From Pseudomonadota bacterium (GTDB lineage: Bacteria; Pseudomonadota; Gammaproteobacteria; Burkholderiales; Burkholderiaceae): a stretch of DNA of 50,457 bases. Of this stretch, positions 1-11,617 are shown one piece after another. How positions within the stretch are numbered: position 1 is the first letter of the stretch; each line of letters begins with the position of its first letter. The notes beneath the pieces were generated by a model. The model saw nothing but the letters and a program-made list of their open reading frames with translations, had not been told where the DNA came from and searched no databases. The position numbers were made by a program, and so were the translations under genes. The DNA is taken from assembly GCA_021783435.1 (NCBI GenBank), contig JAJXUC010000011.1, forward strand, positions 1 through 50,457, written 5' to 3'.

Positions 1-250
1 GGCCGTCAGGCACGAGGGGCGTGTAGGTCTGCAGTTCGTCCTGGATGCCCTGTTCCTCGAAGATTTTCTCGATGCGCAGCATCTCCTGCACCTGGTAGCG
101 AATGGTGTGCTCGTCCTCGAATTGCAGGTTCATGTATTCGCCCAGGCGCACCGAACGCAGCAGGCGGTGGGGAATGATGTCGGCTCGCATCTGCTTGCGC
201 GCCTTGGCATAGGCCTCGAGCGTCAGCAGGCTGTCGCGGGTCAGGGTCAT
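1..250 (-). CDS. DUF3501 family protein (C-terminal part outside the window)
   Basis: The gene reads leftward from an ATG at 250 and runs off the window edge, so only about 83 N-terminal residues are visible. They begin MTLTRDSLLTLEAYAKAR and continue with an arginine-rich stretch, then LGEYMNLQFEDEHTIRYQVQEM and RIEKIFEEQGIQDEL (residues about 37-70), which I recognise as the conserved start of the DUF3501 family. The family has no established biochemical function. A good ribosome site (CGGAG on the minus strand) precedes the start, 31 bases after the stop of the Fe-S oxidoreductase gene. It is therefore probably the third gene of a rubrerythrin - Fe-S oxidoreductase - DUF3501 operon, and its role is likely tied to those redox proteins. 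Family call fairly sure; function unknown. Confidence 0.8.
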   Translation of the reverse strand, partial: MTLTRDSLLTLEAYAKARKQMRADIIPHRLLRSVRLGEYMNLQFEDEHTIRYQVQEMLRIEKIFEEQGIQDELQTYTPLVPDG

Positions 251-281
251 GGTTTGATCTCCGGTCAGGGTCGTGTCGTGC

Positions 282-1646
282 TTACAGCCCGTAGGCCATG
301 CGCAGCAGGCTCAAAGGGTGCACGAGTTTGGGTTGATGGGGCGAGCTGCCGGAGGCGTCGCCCAGTTCGGCGATGCCTTGCGCAATGTGGTGGCCACCCA
401 GCGGGCAGTCGGAGCTGATGAAGTCAGGCTGCGTCGCGGCCATGGATTTGAACACCGGCTTGCCGATTTTCATGGCGTCGGCATGGTGGGCCTTTTTCAC
501 GCCGTAGGTGCCGGCGTGGCCCGAGCAACGCTCGATGGTGGTGAGCTGCACCGCCACGCTCTGGCCGATGAGCTTGAACAAGTCCTCGGTCTTGCGCCCC
601 ACGTTCTGCACCCGGCTGTGGCACGGAATCTGGTAAGACACCTTGCCCAGGTCCTGCCTGAAATCGGTCTTGAGCAGGCCGTCCTTGTGGCGGGCGACGA
701 AGTATTCGAACGGGTCCCACATCGCCTCCTGCACGGCCTTGACGTCGGCGTCATCCGGGTACATCAGCGGCAGCTCCTGTTTGAACATCAGCGTGCAGGA
801 CGGCACCCCGGTGAGGATGGCATAGCCGGCGCGGGCGTATGCGGCCAGCACCGGAATGTTGGCTTCCTTGGCGCGGGCCACGCCGTCGAGATCGCCCAGT
901 TCCAGCTTGGGCATGCCGCAGCATTGCTCCTTGTTCACCAACTCGTAGGCAATGCTGTTGTGCTTCAGCACCGTGAGCAGGTCAAGGCCGATGCCGGGCT
1001 CGTTGGCGTTGATGAAGCAGGTGGAGAACAGGGCTACTTTGCCCGGCGTGCGTTCGCCGTCGGTTGTCGACGTGGCGGCGGCCTTGGGGGCGGCCGAACG
1101 GAATGTCTTGCTCGCCAGCTCCGGCAACCAGGCCTTGCGGTCCACCCCCAAGGTGTTCTCCAGCAGGGCCCGCGTCGCCGGCAGCTTGTTCACGGCGTTG
1201 GCCACCTGCACGACCACCGGAATGCCGGCCAGCTTGCCATGCACATCGGTCGATGCAAGGAACTGGTTGGCCTTGGACACCCGGCCCTGCTTGAACTGGA
1301 TGGCCTTGGCGCGCAGCATGGTGTGCGGGAAGTCCAGGTTCCAAGGATGCGGCGGCACGTAGGGGCATTTGGTCATGTAGCACAGATCACAGATGTAGCA
1401 CTGGTCCACCACTTTCCAGAAGTCCTGCTTGTCCACACCGTCGACCTCGCCGGTGCTGCTCTCGTCCACCAGGTCGAACAAGGTGGGGAAGGACTGGCAC
1501 AACGAAACACAGCGCCTGCACCCGTGGCAGATGTCGAAGATGCGCTCCAGCTCGTGCATGCAGTCTTGCTCGTCGTAGAACTTGGGGTTCAGCCAATCGA
1601 GCGGATGCCGGGTGGGGGCGTCGAGATTGCCTTCGTGCGTGGACAT
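282..1646 (-). CDS. Fe-S oxidoreductase with two ferredoxin motifs and CCG (GlpC/HdrD-like) domains
   Basis: Predicted 454-residue cytoplasmic iron-sulfur protein. Near the N-terminus there are two 4Fe-4S type cysteine clusters: C40, C43, C46, C50 and C83, C86, C89, C94. The C-terminal half resembles the duplicated CCG domain of heterodisulfide reductase subunit and GlpC proteins: the first copy has C210, a QCCG at 241-244 and C284; the second has C342, a degenerate CSG at 374-376 and C414. Both copies keep only one cysteine where the classical motif has CxxC. Such proteins pass electrons between clusters and partner enzymes. There is no membrane segment. It lies between rubrerythrin and DUF3501 genes on the same strand, so I infer that it supplies or accepts electrons for that system rather than acting in glycerol or glycolate oxidation. 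Annotation pipelines may name it GlpC-like; the exact substrate is unknown. Confidence 0.85.
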   Translation of the reverse strand: MSTHEGNLDAPTRHPLDWLNPKFYDEQDCMHELERIFDICHGCRRCVSLCQSFPTLFDLVDESSTGEVDGVDKQDFWKVVDQCYICDLCYMTKCPYVPPHPWNLDFPHTMLRAKAIQFKQGRVSKANQFLASTDVHGKLAGIPVVVQVANAVNKLPATRALLENTLGVDRKAWLPELASKTFRSAAPKAAATSTTDGERTPGKVALFSTCFINANEPGIGLDLLTVLKHNSIAYELVNKEQCCGMPKLELGDLDGVARAKEANIPVLAAYARAGYAILTGVPSCTLMFKQELPLMYPDDADVKAVQEAMWDPFEYFVARHKDGLLKTDFRQDLGKVSYQIPCHSRVQNVGRKTEDLFKLIGQSVAVQLTTIERCSGHAGTYGVKKAHHADAMKIGKPVFKSMAATQPDFISSDCPLGGHHIAQGIAELGDASGSSPHQPKLVHPLSLLRMAYGL

Positions 1647-1814
1647 GGTTTCGTGCCTCGTGTTGTCGGAAACGGGGAAACGGTGGTGCGTCGCGGTCTA
1701 TTGTTCCGAGGTGGATGCGAGCTTGACACAGCCCTGCCGGAACGAGCAGGCCAGAATGCGTCACGGCAGCGCGAGGCTGCCGTGGGCGGATGCAAACTGG
1801 AGCTTGGAAACGGT

Positions 1815-2237
1815 TCAGTCGCTCAGCGCGTCCAGTGCCTTCTGGTAGCGGTTGGCGTGCGAGCGTTCGGCCTTGGCCAGGGTCGAGAACCAGTCGGCGA
1901 TTTCGTCGAAGCCCTCATCGCGCGCGGTCTTGGCCATGCCGGGATACATATCGGTGTACTCGTGGGTTTCACCGGCCACGGCGGCTTTCAGGTTGTCACG
2001 CGTGGGGCCGATGGGCAGGCCGGTGGCCGGGTCGCCCACGGCTTCGAGGAATTCGAGGTGGCCATGCGCGTGGCCGGTTTCGCCCTCGGCGGTGGAGCGA
2101 AACAGCGCTGAAACATCATTCTGGCCTTCCACGTCGGCCTTGTTGGCGAAGTACAGGTAACGGCGGTTGGCCATGGACTCGCCGGCGAAGGCGTCTTTCA
2201 GGTTTTGCTCGGTTTTCGAGCCTTTGAGTGAAGACAT
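1815..2237 (-). CDS. Rubrerythrin-like diiron protein without rubredoxin domain
   Basis: A 140-residue ferritin-like four-helix protein. Diiron ligands are visible as E20 ([10 protein letters not shown]), E53 with H56 (EGETGH), E90 (AGETHEY) and E124 with H127 (KAERSH), the two ExxH pairs expected for rubrerythrins. Rubrerythrins reduce hydrogen peroxide using reducing equivalents from a rubredoxin centre. This one ends right after the diiron bundle and has no CxxC rubredoxin domain, so it needs a separate electron donor; the adjacent Fe-S oxidoreductase is the obvious candidate (inference). AGGAGA on the minus strand gives a strong ribosome site before the ATG at 2237. The product is probably cytoplasmic. 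First gene of the minus-strand trio ending with the DUF3501 gene; the gap to the next gene is 168 bases, so partial separate control is possible. Confidence 0.92.
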   Translation of the reverse strand: MSSLKGSKTEQNLKDAFAGESMANRRYLYFANKADVEGQNDVSALFRSTAEGETGHAHGHLEFLEAVGDPATGLPIGPTRDNLKAAVAGETHEYTDMYPGMAKTARDEGFDEIADWFSTLAKAERSHANRYQKALDALSD

Positions 2238-2297
2238 CGTTTTCTCCTAGGGTGCAGAAGCTGGACACGATCGTACCGCTGCACGCGGCACCCATGA

Positions 2298-2326
2298 ATT
2301 TAAGGTTCGAGCACAACCCTGTCCAA
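2298..2326 (-). promoter_or_regulatory. Possible sigma-70 promoter for the rubrerythrin gene
   Basis: On the minus strand TTGGAC (2326-2321) and TTAAAT (2303-2298) are separated by 17 bases, about 60 bases upstream of the rubrerythrin start. Match to consensus is moderate. The rest of the 230-base divergent spacer (2238-2467) shows no other clear signal to me. Confidence 0.35.
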
Positions 2327-2467
2327 TGCTGCTTTGCAATCTTGGTCATAGGGTTTCGCTATCCGCGGTTGGCAGGGGTGAACGGGCCCCACCTGCCAGT
2401 TTGCGTGTCTCCAGCCCGACCCCGAGACAAGTTTTAAGATCAGTACCCATTTCAGCCCGCAGTCGCC

Positions 2468-3427
2468 ATGACGTCACCAGCAGCAACATCCAGCATCGAC
2501 ACCTCGGCACCATCCCGCAGGTCGCAGACCCTGGCCTTCATCGGTCTGGGTGCCATGGGCTGGGCCATGTGCGGACATTTGCAGCGCGCCGGCCATGTAG
2601 TGCGCGTACACGCGCGCGATGCGGCCAAGCGCGAGCGCGCCGCGCAGGCCGGCATGGCCGTGTGCAATTCCCCCGCCGAAGCGGCGCAGGGCGCGGCCTT
2701 CATCTTCAGCAACGTCACCGCCACGGCCGATGTGGAGCAGGTGCTCATCGGGCCTCAGGGGGCCATGCAGGGCGCCCAACCGGGCGCCGTCTGCATCGAC
2801 CACAGCACCATCGCCCCGGCAGGTGCGCGGCGCATTGGCGCGGTGCTTGCCGAGCGGGGTGTCGGTTTTCTCGACGCGCCCGTGTCGGGCGGCGAGAAAG
2901 GCGCGATCGAGGCCAGCCTGTCCATCATGGTCGGTGGCGAGGCAGCCACCTTCACGCGTGCCTTGCCGCTGCTACGCTTGCTCGGCCGCACCATCACCCA
3001 TATCGGCCCGGTAGGCAGCGGGCAGGTGACGAAACTGTGCAACCAGATCGTGCAGGTCGTCAACATCGAAGGCATCGCCGAGGCCCTGCGTTTCGCCCAG
3101 GCCGAGGGCGTCGACCTGCAGCGCGTGCTCGCCGCCATCTCCGCCGGCATGGCCGGCAGCCGCATGCTGGATTCGATGGGCCCGAAAATGGTCGCGCACG
3201 ATTTTGCCCCCGGCATCCAGGCCCGGCTGCATGCCAAGGACTTCGGCCTGGCTGCCACTGTTGCGCAAGACGCGGGCCTTCATCTCCCGGCTTTGCAGGT
3301 GGTGCGCCAGCAACTGGAGCAACTGATGGCGCTGGGCCTGGGGCAGGACGACACCAGCTCGCTGCTGCGCTTGCTGGAGCGTGGTCGCGATACAGATGGA
3401 TGCATGCGCGAACATGACGCCACTTGA
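2468..3427 (+). CDS. NAD(P)-dependent oxidoreductase, 3-hydroxyisobutyrate dehydrogenase family
   Basis: A 319-residue beta-hydroxyacid dehydrogenase. After a variable lead of about 20 residues, the Rossmann dinucleotide motif GLGAMG lies near residues 26-31. The substrate-binding signature DAPVSGGEKGA follows near residue 139, and the catalytic lysine sits in GSGQVTKLCNQ near residue 190. The family includes 3-hydroxyisobutyrate dehydrogenase, tartronate semialdehyde reductase and glyoxylate/succinic semialdehyde reductases, and sequence alone does not tell which substrate is used. The gene stands alone on the plus strand, divergent from rubrerythrin, with no neighbouring valine-degradation or glyoxylate genes to guide the choice. 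An ATG slightly inside the chosen start cannot be excluded because the first 20 residues are not conserved in the family. Confidence 0.85.
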   Translation: MTSPAATSSIDTSAPSRRSQTLAFIGLGAMGWAMCGHLQRAGHVVRVHARDAAKRERAAQAGMAVCNSPAEAAQGAAFIFSNVTATADVEQVLIGPQGAMQGAQPGAVCIDHSTIAPAGARRIGAVLAERGVGFLDAPVSGGEKGAIEASLSIMVGGEAATFTRALPLLRLLGRTITHIGPVGSGQVTKLCNQIVQVVNIEGIAEALRFAQAEGVDLQRVLAAISAGMAGSRMLDSMGPKMVAHDFAPGIQARLHAKDFGLAATVAQDAGLHLPALQVVRQQLEQLMALGLGQDDTSSLLRLLERGRDTDGCMREHDAT

Positions 3428-3547
3428 ACCAGGGGGACTGCGGGGTATCGAATGGAGGTCCAATCACGAACTGGCCGACGCGTAGCATTGCCGCCTATCG
3501 ACGGCGACGGGCAAGGCCCTGAACGACAACGACAGCACGAGGACAAC

Positions 3548-4291
3548 ATGCACAAAGGTCTGGTTTTGGTTTGCATCGTGGCGGCCGGTTTGTTGGCTGG
3601 ATGTGGGGGCGGGGGCGGTGGCGGCACGAACGCGGTGAGCAATTCCTCCACCCCGTCGAACAGCGCTGCCGCATGCACCGGTTCGCAATGCACGAGCTTC
3701 AGCGGTCTCGTCACCTCCGGTCCGAACACCCCAGCGCCAGCGGGAACTCAGCTCACCGGGACAAACCCGGCGAATGGAACAATTTGCGCTGGTGCAGTGA
3801 CGAATTCAGCGGGCGATTACGTCATGGCGTTGACGGAGTTGGCCACCAATCCCCAATGCGCGAATGTGAGTGGCCTGGTGGTTGCTGCGCCAAGCGTTAA
3901 TGCGAGCACGACGTGTTATGTCGGGCAAGCAACGCCATGCAATGTTTCGCCCGCCACTGCAGCGCAAATCGCAACCTTCACGGGGACTTGGTCGGCCATC
4001 TACACGAGTAGCAGCGATCAGGGGACTTGTACGATCATCGTGGCATCGAGCGGGGCCGTAAATCAAGCGAATTGCACCTCGACATCAAGCGGCCAGGCCT
4101 TCAAGCTCAGTGGCGTGCTTACACCCAGTAGCACGAATCCCTCCCAGGGTATCTTTGCAGGAACGGCCACCACTGGCGCGACATACCAAGGCACCTTCGT
4201 GCTGAGTCAAGGAGGAGGTTCTGTGAGCAATGGCACATGGTCAAACACCACAACCAACACCAAGGGAACCTGGACCGCAACGCTCCCGTGA
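3548..4291 (+). CDS. Putative secreted lipoprotein, Gly-run and Ser/Thr-rich
   Basis: A 247-residue protein of unknown function. It begins with a lipoprotein signal peptide: a basic start (MHKG), a hydrophobic stretch and a lipobox LLAGC with the lipidated cysteine at residue 19. Seven glycines follow directly (residues 20-26), a common flexible linker after the lipid anchor. The rest is rich in Ser, Thr, Ala and Gly with several cysteines that could pair. Its C-terminal half (GTWSAIYTSSSDQGTCTIIV, then SGVLTPSS, GTFVLSQGGGSVSNGTWSN) looks like a small beta-rich domain. I chose the ATG at 3548 because it gives the signal peptide directly and has GAGGA upstream; a longer frame from 3452 would bury it. 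Location is inferred to be outer membrane or periplasm. Unrelated in function to its neighbours as far as I can see. Confidence 0.75.
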   Translation: MHKGLVLVCIVAAGLLAGCGGGGGGGTNAVSNSSTPSNSAAACTGSQCTSFSGLVTSGPNTPAPAGTQLTGTNPANGTICAGAVTNSAGDYVMALTELATNPQCANVSGLVVAAPSVNASTTCYVGQATPCNVSPATAAQIATFTGTWSAIYTSSSDQGTCTIIVASSGAVNQANCTSTSSGQAFKLSGVLTPSSTNPSQGIFAGTATTGATYQGTFVLSQGGGSVSNGTWSNTTTNTKGTWTATLP

Positions 4292-4311
4292 TGGGTTGGT
4301 TGAGAGCATCT

Positions 4312-4340
4312 CCAAGGACGGCCAGCCGGGCGGTCCTTGG
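4312..4340. terminator. Hairpin between convergent genes
   Basis: CCAAGGAC (4312-4319) and GTCCTTGG (4333-4340) form a perfect 8-bp stem 21 bases after the lipoprotein stop. No T-run follows on either strand, so it is a possible but not classical terminator. Confidence 0.4.
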
Positions 4341-4381
4341 GTAGCAAGAACACCAACGGTGGCGCTGCGCTGCCCTGGGAC

Positions 4382-4415
4382 GTGACAAGGCCCGCGACCA
4401 AGCGGGCCTTGTCAC
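4382..4415. terminator. Perfect 14-bp stem-loop between lipoprotein gene and acnA
   Basis: GTGACAAGGCCCGC (4382-4395), loop GACCAA, and GCGGGCCTTGTCAC (4402-4415) make a perfect 14-bp stem. It lies 34 bases beyond the acnA stop and 90 bases beyond the lipoprotein stop, where two genes converge. There is no T-run, so bidirectional termination or mRNA 3'-end protection is inferred from position and stability only. Confidence 0.55.
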
Positions 4416-4449
4416 ATCTGCTGCGCGGAATAACAGATGGCTGTTGCGA

Positions 4450-7206
<2,757 letters not shown>

Positions 7207-7362
7207 GGCGAACTCCGGTGGGTTTGGTGTGAGGCGGGTGGTCTATGCCGATCGGCGCCGGTACGGCGCGAGGTGGGGCGAATCCAGACAGATCAGGGCG
7301 AATCGGGGCACATGGAAGGACGACTGAGCGCGCAGCAGTCGCGCGATGCGGCTGCGGTCCAT

Positions 7363-8817
7363 TCAGTCGGGGCAGTACAAGTCCACATAGCGGTGCACCG
7401 GCATGGCCGCGAGGCGGGCCGTTTCGAGCGACGCATGCACGATGCGTTCCTGCTGTTTCGCGGCGAAACGGCGCGCCAGATTGGTGCGGAACTTGGCTTC
7501 GAGCAGGGGGATGCCGTCGGTGCGGCGGCGCTTGTGGCCGATCGGATAGTCCACCGCGACTTCGGGCAGCACCGTGCCGTCGTTCATCGTCACGGTCAAC
7601 GCGTTGGCGATGGAGCGCTTGTCGGGGTCGTGGTAGTCGCGGGTGTACTGCGCGTCTTCGACGCAACGGATCTTGTCGCGCAGGGCGTCGATGCGGGGGT
7701 CGGCGGCGACGCCGTCTTCGTAGTCGGACGCGGTGAGCCGGCCGAACAGCAGCGGCACGGCCACCATGTACTGGATGCAATGGTCGCGGTCAGCCGGGTT
7801 GCTCAGCGGGCCTTGCTTGTCGATGATGCGAATGCAGGCTTCGTGGGTGCGGATGGTGATGGACGCGATGTCCTCGGCACGCTGGCCTGCGGCCTTGAGT
7901 TGCTGGTGCAGGGTCATCGCCGCTTCCACCGCGGTCTGGCTGTGGAATTCGGCGGGGAAGCTGATCTTGAACAGCACGTTTTCCATCACATAGCTGCCGT
8001 AGGGGCGCTGGAACTTGAACGGCTGGCCGCGGAAGCTGACGTCGTAAAAGCCCCAGGTCTTGGCACTGAGCACCGAGGGATAGCCCATCTCGCCCGTCTT
8101 GGCGATGAGGGCCAGGCGCACACCGCGACTGGTGGCGTCGCCCGCGGCCCAGCTCTTGCGGCTGCCGGTGTTGGGGGCATGGCGGTAGGTGCGCAGGGAT
8201 TGGCCGTCCACCCAGGCCAGCGACACGGCGTTGATGATCTCGTCGCGCGACAGGCCCAGCAGGCGCGCCACCACGGCGGTGGTGGCCACCTTGACCAGCA
8301 CCACATGGTCGAGGCCCGCCTTGTTGAAGCTGTTTTCCAGCGCGATCACACCCTGGATTTCATGCGCCTGGATCATGCCGTTGAGCACGTCGCGCATGGT
8401 GAGCGGCGCCTGACCCTGCGCCACGGCGTTGCGGCTCAGCCAGTCGGCCACGGCGAGGATGCCGCCGAGGTTGTCGGACGGGTGGCCCCATTCCGCCGCC
8501 AGCCAGGTGTCGTTGAAGTCCAGCCAGCGGATCATGGCGCCGATGTTGAACGCCGCCTGGATGGGGTCGAGCTGGTAAGGCGTGCCGGGGACCTTGGCGC
8601 CATGCGGCACCACGGTGCCGGGCACCACCGGTCCGAGCAGCTTGGTGCAGGCCGGGTACTCCAGCGCCTCCAGCCCGCAACCCAGAGTGTCGATCAGGCA
8701 GAGCCGCGCGGTTTCGAAGGCCACGCCGTCGAAGCGGGTCTGGTCGAGAACATAGTCGGCAATGTCGGCGAGGACCTGATCGGGAGCGGGGCGGGTGTTG
8801 GAGATGGCGGCGGACAT
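7363..8817 (-). CDS. prpD: 2-methylcitrate dehydratase (MmgE/PrpD family)
   Basis: Predicted 484-residue PrpD, which dehydrates 2-methylcitrate in the methylcitrate cycle for propionyl-CoA oxidation. Recognisable family blocks are [10 protein letters not shown] (near residue 48), the conserved [19 protein letters not shown] region (near residues 101-119), and [19 protein letters not shown] with [18 protein letters not shown] in the middle. Length matches PrpD of proteobacteria. It sits between a small secreted protein gene (26-base gap) and acnA, and in the same block as prpC and prpB, which strongly supports the pathway assignment. Some PrpD proteins also have aconitase-like dehydratase activity on citrate; that is known for the family and not readable here. 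Confidence 0.94.
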   Translation of the reverse strand: MSAAISNTRPAPDQVLADIADYVLDQTRFDGVAFETARLCLIDTLGCGLEALEYPACTKLLGPVVPGTVVPHGAKVPGTPYQLDPIQAAFNIGAMIRWLDFNDTWLAAEWGHPSDNLGGILAVADWLSRNAVAQGQAPLTMRDVLNGMIQAHEIQGVIALENSFNKAGLDHVVLVKVATTAVVARLLGLSRDEIINAVSLAWVDGQSLRTYRHAPNTGSRKSWAAGDATSRGVRLALIAKTGEMGYPSVLSAKTWGFYDVSFRGQPFKFQRPYGSYVMENVLFKISFPAEFHSQTAVEAAMTLHQQLKAAGQRAEDIASITIRTHEACIRIIDKQGPLSNPADRDHCIQYMVAVPLLFGRLTASDYEDGVAADPRIDALRDKIRCVEDAQYTRDYHDPDKRSIANALTVTMNDGTVLPEVAVDYPIGHKRRRTDGIPLLEAKFRTNLARRFAAKQQERIVHASLETARLAAMPVHRYVDLYCPD

Positions 8818-8843
8818 GGAGCGGGGTGGATGTGGATGTGAAG

Positions 8844-9386
8844 TTACCGGCTGGCGACGATGGGGTTGCAGTCGTCAGCCAGGCGGGTCATGTTCCTCTT
8901 GTCGAAGAGCATGCTTTTGGCAGGAATCTGAATCATCACCAGACCGGCCTTGGCGTCGTCGAAGTGATAGGCGCCGGTGGTGGTGGGCTTGCGCGCGAGC
9001 AGATAACGCCGCCCTTTCCAGGTGACGAGAATGGACTGGTTGTTCGTCCCTTCCTGCTTGATGTCCATGAACTCGTGCGAACCGCATTCCATGTGGCCCC
9101 ACTTCATCTGGTAGATGGGGTTCACGGCCTGATGTGCAGCTTCGGTGGCCGCAACCCGCTGTGCCTGTGTTGGGGAGGCGTTACTGCGGCCCAGCAGCGG
9201 CTTGGCTTCGGCTTCGGCAACTTCGGTGGCGTCAGCCTTGGCGGAGATGCTGTGCAGCTTGGTGGTTTCGGCAGCAGGATGCGATACCGGCTCGGCCGCC
9301 TGGATGGTGAGCAGGCACGATGCGCCGGCCAGCGAAATGCCGCAGAGCCAGGGGGTGAGGCGGGATACGAACAGTGCGTGGGGCAT
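8844..9386 (-). CDS. Secreted protein of unknown function inside the methylcitrate operon
   Basis: A 180-residue protein I do not recognise with confidence. It starts with a hydrophobic stretch ending near residue 30 (LTIQA, then AEP), consistent with a cleaved signal peptide and periplasmic location. A low-complexity Ala/Glu linker (about residues 31-85) leads to a compact C-terminal domain of about 90 residues. That domain has C101 (HMECGSHEF) and C173 (LADDCNP) and a likely beta-strand series ([30 protein letters not shown]). The layout, with two cysteines bracketing small strands, recalls MliC-type lysozyme inhibitors, but this is a weak guess. It lies 41 bases after prpC and 26 bases before prpD, so it is very likely cotranscribed with central-metabolism enzymes, an unexpected place for an exported protein. 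Confidence 0.7.
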   Translation of the reverse strand: MPHALFVSRLTPWLCGISLAGASCLLTIQAAEPVSHPAAETTKLHSISAKADATEVAEAEAKPLLGRSNASPTQAQRVAATEAAHQAVNPIYQMKWGHMECGSHEFMDIKQEGTNNQSILVTWKGRRYLLARKPTTTGAYHFDDAKAGLVMIQIPAKSMLFDKRNMTRLADDCNPIVASR

Positions 9387-9427
9387 GATGAAGTCTCCGA
9401 ATCGCAGAAAAGCCGCGTTCGGCAGAC

Positions 9428-10600
9428 TCAGGGGCGCTGCGCCAGCGGCACGAATGACAGGTCGTCGGGACCAGTGTAATTCGCGCTCGGACGGATGATT
9501 TTGTTGTCCACCCGCTGCTCGATGACATGTGCGCTCCAGCCACTGGTGCGGGAAATCACGAATAGCGGCGTGAACATGGCTGTGGGTACGCCCATGAGCG
9601 AATAGCTCACGGCGCTGAACCAGTCGAGGTTGGGGAACATGTTCTTTTCGCGTCGCATGACGGCCTCCAGCCGCTCGGCAATGGCGAACAATTTCATGTC
9701 GCCGGCAGCCACGCTCAGCCGTTGGGCAACGTTCTTGATGACCTCGTTGCGCGGGTCGGCAATGGTGTAGACAGGATGGCCGAAGCCGATGATGACTTCC
9801 TTGGCCGCCACGCGCCGCACGATGTCGGCCTCGGCCTCATCCGGGTTGTCGTAGCGGTTCTGGGTGTCGAACGCGGCTTCGTTGGCGCCGCCATGCTTGG
9901 GGCCGCGCAGCGCGCCGATGGCGCCGGCGATGCAGGAGTGAAAGTCGCTGCCGGTGCCGGCAATGACCCGCGCGGTGAACGTGGAGGCATTGAATTCGTG
10001 CTCGGCATACAGGTTGAGCGATGTGTGCATCGCCCGCACCCAGGGCTCGGATGCCGGCTTGCCGTGCAAGAGATGCAGAAAATGGCCGGCGATGGAGTCG
10101 TCATCGGTTTCGACCTCGATGCGCCGGCCGTTGTGGCTGTAGTGGTACCAGAGCAGCAGCATGGAGCCGAGGCTGGCCATGAGCCGGTCGGCCATGTCGC
10201 GCGCGCCTGGAATGCTGTGGTCATCCTTCTCCGGCAGCACGCAGCCCAGGGCCGACACGCCGCTGCGCATCACGTCCATCGGGTGGCTGGAGGCCGGCAG
10301 CGCTTCCAGCACCGCGCGCACCTGCATGGGCACGCCGCGCAGGGCGCGCAGCTTGGTCTTGTAAGCGGCCAGTTCGGCCTTGTTGGGCAGCTTGCCGTGC
10401 ACCAGCAGATGGGCGATCTCCTCGAATTCGCAGACGTCGGCCATGTCGAGAATGTCGTAGCCGCGGTAATGCAGGTCGTTGCCGGTGCGCCCGACGGTGC
10501 ACAGCGCCGTGTTGCCGGCGACGACGCCGGAGAGGGCCACCGACTTCTTCGGCTTGGGCGTCGTGGACGGTGTGGCGGATGCTGCCTGGGCTTCGCTCAT
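9428..10600 (-). CDS. prpC: 2-methylcitrate synthase
   Basis: Predicted 390-residue enzyme condensing propionyl-CoA with oxaloacetate to 2-methylcitrate. Citrate-synthase-fold catalytic residues are H236 ([11 protein letters not shown]), H275 ([15 protein letters not shown]) and D326 ([10 protein letters not shown]). The [11 protein letters not shown] variant and short length are typical of PrpC, whereas the TCA citrate synthase encoded at 17429 has [10 protein letters not shown]. The first 20 residues are a Ser/Thr/Pro/Lys-rich lead before [18 protein letters not shown]. It follows prpB by 78 bases and precedes the secreted-protein gene. Assignment as methylcitrate synthase rather than a second citrate synthase is supported by both motif and neighbours. 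Confidence 0.95.
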   Translation of the reverse strand: MSEAQAASATPSTTPKPKKSVALSGVVAGNTALCTVGRTGNDLHYRGYDILDMADVCEFEEIAHLLVHGKLPNKAELAAYKTKLRALRGVPMQVRAVLEALPASSHPMDVMRSGVSALGCVLPEKDDHSIPGARDMADRLMASLGSMLLLWYHYSHNGRRIEVETDDDSIAGHFLHLLHGKPASEPWVRAMHTSLNLYAEHEFNASTFTARVIAGTGSDFHSCIAGAIGALRGPKHGGANEAAFDTQNRYDNPDEAEADIVRRVAAKEVIIGFGHPVYTIADPRNEVIKNVAQRLSVAAGDMKLFAIAERLEAVMRREKNMFPNLDWFSAVSYSLMGVPTAMFTPLFVISRTSGWSAHVIEQRVDNKIIRPSANYTGPDDLSFVPLAQRP

Positions 10601-10678
10601 GCGGGTCTCCTGCGTTGATGGGGGCCGTGGTTTTGATGTCCCGGCTCGGTCGGGTTCATGCGTCGAGCCCGGCTCAGC

Positions 10679-11587
10679 CTAGCTCTTGGCTTGCTGGAAC
10701 AAGGCATCCAGCCGGTGTTCATAGGCGTGGTAGCCAATGACGTCGTAGAGCTCGGCACGGGTCTGCATCTGGTTCACCACGGCTTGCTGCGTGCCGTCAC
10801 GGCGGATGGCGCCATAAACGGTTTCAGCCGCCTTGTTCATCGCCCGGAAAGCCGACAACGGGTAGAGCGCCAGGCTGACGCCCGCGCTGCGCAACGCGTC
10901 GGTGGTGAAGAGCGGCGTGGCGCCGAACTCGGTGATGTTGGCCAGCACCGGCACCTTCACCGCGTCGGCGAAGCGGCGATACTGGGCGAGTTCGGTCATG
11001 GCTTCTGGGAAGATCATGTCGGCGCCGGCCTCGACACAGGCCACGGCACGCTCGATCGCCGCGTCCAGTCCGGCCACCGCCAGCGCATCGGTGCGGGCCA
11101 TGACGACGAAGGCCTCATCGGTGCGCGCGTCCACGGCGGCTTTGACGCGATCGGCCATTTCCGAGATGCTGACGATTTCCTTGCCCGGACGGTGGCCGCA
11201 GCGCTTGGCGCCGACCTGGTCTTCGATGTGCATGCCGGCAGCGCCGAACTTGATCAGGCTTTGCACCGTGCGGGCGATGTTGAAGGCGCTGGGCCCAAAG
11301 CCCGTGTCCACGTCCACCAGCAGCGGCAAGTTGCAGACATCGGTGATGCGGCGCACGTCGGTGAGCACGTCGTCCAGCGTGTTGATCCCCAGATCCGGCA
11401 TGCCCAGCGAGCCCGCTGCGACGCCGCCACCCGAAAGATAAATGGCACGAAACCCGGCGCGCTGCGCCAGCAAGGCATGCTGGGCACAGGTCGCGCCAAC
11501 CACCTGGAGCGGGCTTTCCTCCCCCACGGCCTGACGCAGGCGCTGCCCGGGGCTGGTGGTCTTGTGGTTGCTGCTGAGGCTTGGCAT
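10679..11587 (-). CDS. prpB: Methylisocitrate lyase
   Basis: Predicted 302-residue member of the isocitrate lyase/PEP mutase family; PrpB cleaves 2-methylisocitrate to pyruvate and succinate. The catalytic loop KRCGH is at residues 128-132 ([11 protein letters not shown]), and the metal-binding aspartates are in VDVDTGFG (D92, D94). I chose the ATG at 11587 (MPSLSSNHK) because the conserved part starts soon after it; an in-frame ATG at 11614 would add nine residues that overlap the short gap after mdh. It lies 30 bases downstream of mdh, so the two are probably cotranscribed. Its product succinate feeds the succinate dehydrogenase encoded on the other side of the regulator gene. Confidence 0.94.
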   Translation of the reverse strand: MPSLSSNHKTTSPGQRLRQAVGEESPLQVVGATCAQHALLAQRAGFRAIYLSGGGVAAGSLGMPDLGINTLDDVLTDVRRITDVCNLPLLVDVDTGFGPSAFNIARTVQSLIKFGAAGMHIEDQVGAKRCGHRPGKEIVSISEMADRVKAAVDARTDEAFVVMARTDALAVAGLDAAIERAVACVEAGADMIFPEAMTELAQYRRFADAVKVPVLANITEFGATPLFTTDALRSAGVSLALYPLSAFRAMNKAAETVYGAIRRDGTQQAVVNQMQTRAELYDVIGYHAYEHRLDALFQQAKS

Positions 11588-11617
11588 GGTGTGTCCCCGA
11601 CCGGTTGGATACAAGCT

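Noticed and set aside
273..2111. Long plus-strand open frame opposite the Fe-S oxidoreductase and rubrerythrin genes
   Set aside because: It is the antisense shadow of well-recognised genes in GC-rich DNA; its translation is His/Val/Gly-rich without family motifs.
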